Shown here piece after piece: positions 63,814 to 64,000 of a stretch of DNA of 64,000 bases. Source of the stretch: RDYJ01 sp034931405 (lineage in GTDB: Bacteria > Cyanobacteriota > Cyanobacteriia > Cyanobacteriales > Nostocaceae); assembly GCF_034931405.1 (NCBI RefSeq), contig NZ_JAYGHA010000005.1, positions 153,810-217,809 on the forward strand. The letters are read 5' to 3'. Both the position numbers and the translations under genes were made by a program. Below the pieces are notes generated by a model. It was given only the letters and a program-made list of their open reading frames with translations. It had not been told where the DNA came from and did no database searches. The first letter of the stretch is position 1, and the number at the start of each line of letters is the position of its first letter.

Positions 63814-63996
63814 CTAAGCTGTTGGGAAATCTTCTCCTGGCCAAGCTTTATCTATGCTAATTACCCAAGGGATACCATTATTAACTGGTGAACTGATACT
63901 AATTTTAGCTTTGTTAGCAAAACGCTTTAACTTATCCGCTAAATAGGGAACAGTAGTCATGATATTTTGGTAACTTTCTATATCATGACAAACCAT
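63814..63996 (-). CDS. conserved hypothetical protein, possibly continuing past the window
   Basis: 60 aa visible: HDIESYQNIMTTVPYLADKL then NGIPWVISIDKAWPGEDFPT. The frame stays open beyond the first ATG at 63996 to the window end, so the 5' end is uncertain. Function unknown. Confidence 0.5.
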   Translation of the reverse strand: MVCHDIESYQNIMTTVPYLADKLKRFANKAKISISSPVNNGIPWVISIDKAWPGEDFPTA

Positions 63997-64000
63997 GATG

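Overview
The window is from a filamentous, probably heterocyst-forming cyanobacterium of the Nostocales (Anabaena/Dolichospermum/Aphanizomenon-like). The evidence is low G+C, many HIP1 octamers (GCGATCGC), arrays of 7-bp short tandem repeats (STRRs) between genes, and cyanobacterial genes including psaK, psbX, ycf66, crtO, a chorismate lyase for plastoquinone, DUF1824 and DUF2555. It is a chromosomal stretch with much decay: several genes are broken, miniature inverted-repeat elements recur, and two N-runs mark assembly gaps (24264-24356, 34416-34673).

Layout. 1-8.1 kb: a partial GTPase, a ribbon-helix-helix (RHH) regulator, a coiled-coil protein, a KGK-domain protein, cytochrome c biogenesis, a DUF3352 protein, chorismate lyase, and a Phd antitoxin followed by a toxin/oxidoreductase chimera. 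8.1-14.5 kb: a zinc-homeostasis-like island. A perfect Zur-type palindrome precedes a His-rich COG0523 GTPase. Then come a 5'-truncated folE, a degenerate COG0523 relative, two metallophosphoesterase relatives with altered metal ligands, a nucleoside transporter, and a second Zur-like box before a broken WD40 gene. 14.5-19.3 kb: DMT transporter genes, DUF1349, a kinase-like P-loop protein, a site-2 protease and tRNA-Leu. 19.5-29 kb: accC, a YggT protein, psbX, ycf66, two beta-propeller lipoproteins, a flavin monooxygenase, a Ski2-like helicase and an unlisted 36-aa membrane peptide. 29.3-34.2 kb: an intact WD40 gene and a second COG0523 gene behind a third Zur-like box, then sufE, psaK, tRNA-Ala and vapBC. 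34.8-46.3 kb: dnaK-dnaJ, an M28 peptidase, a bestrophin, crtO, an RND efflux pair whose pump has collapsed, and an EGY-like protease. 46.3-52.3 kb: an accessory stretch of decayed genes, two small ORFs with double-glycine leaders next to a Rieske oxygenase, a rearranged coaBC fragment, an orphan HicB and a second PIN toxin-antitoxin pair. 52.3-64 kb: coaBC, an esterase, dxs, an ABC exporter operon, an SPFH protein, DUF1824 and an ABC-F ATPase.

Most notable are: (a) the Zur-linked island, with a near-identical promoter segment used twice, paired intact and broken WD40 genes, and phosphoesterase folds whose metal ligands are replaced; and (b) the pair of double-glycine-leader ORFs beside a Rieske oxygenase. 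All functions are inferred from sequence reading; no database search was possible.
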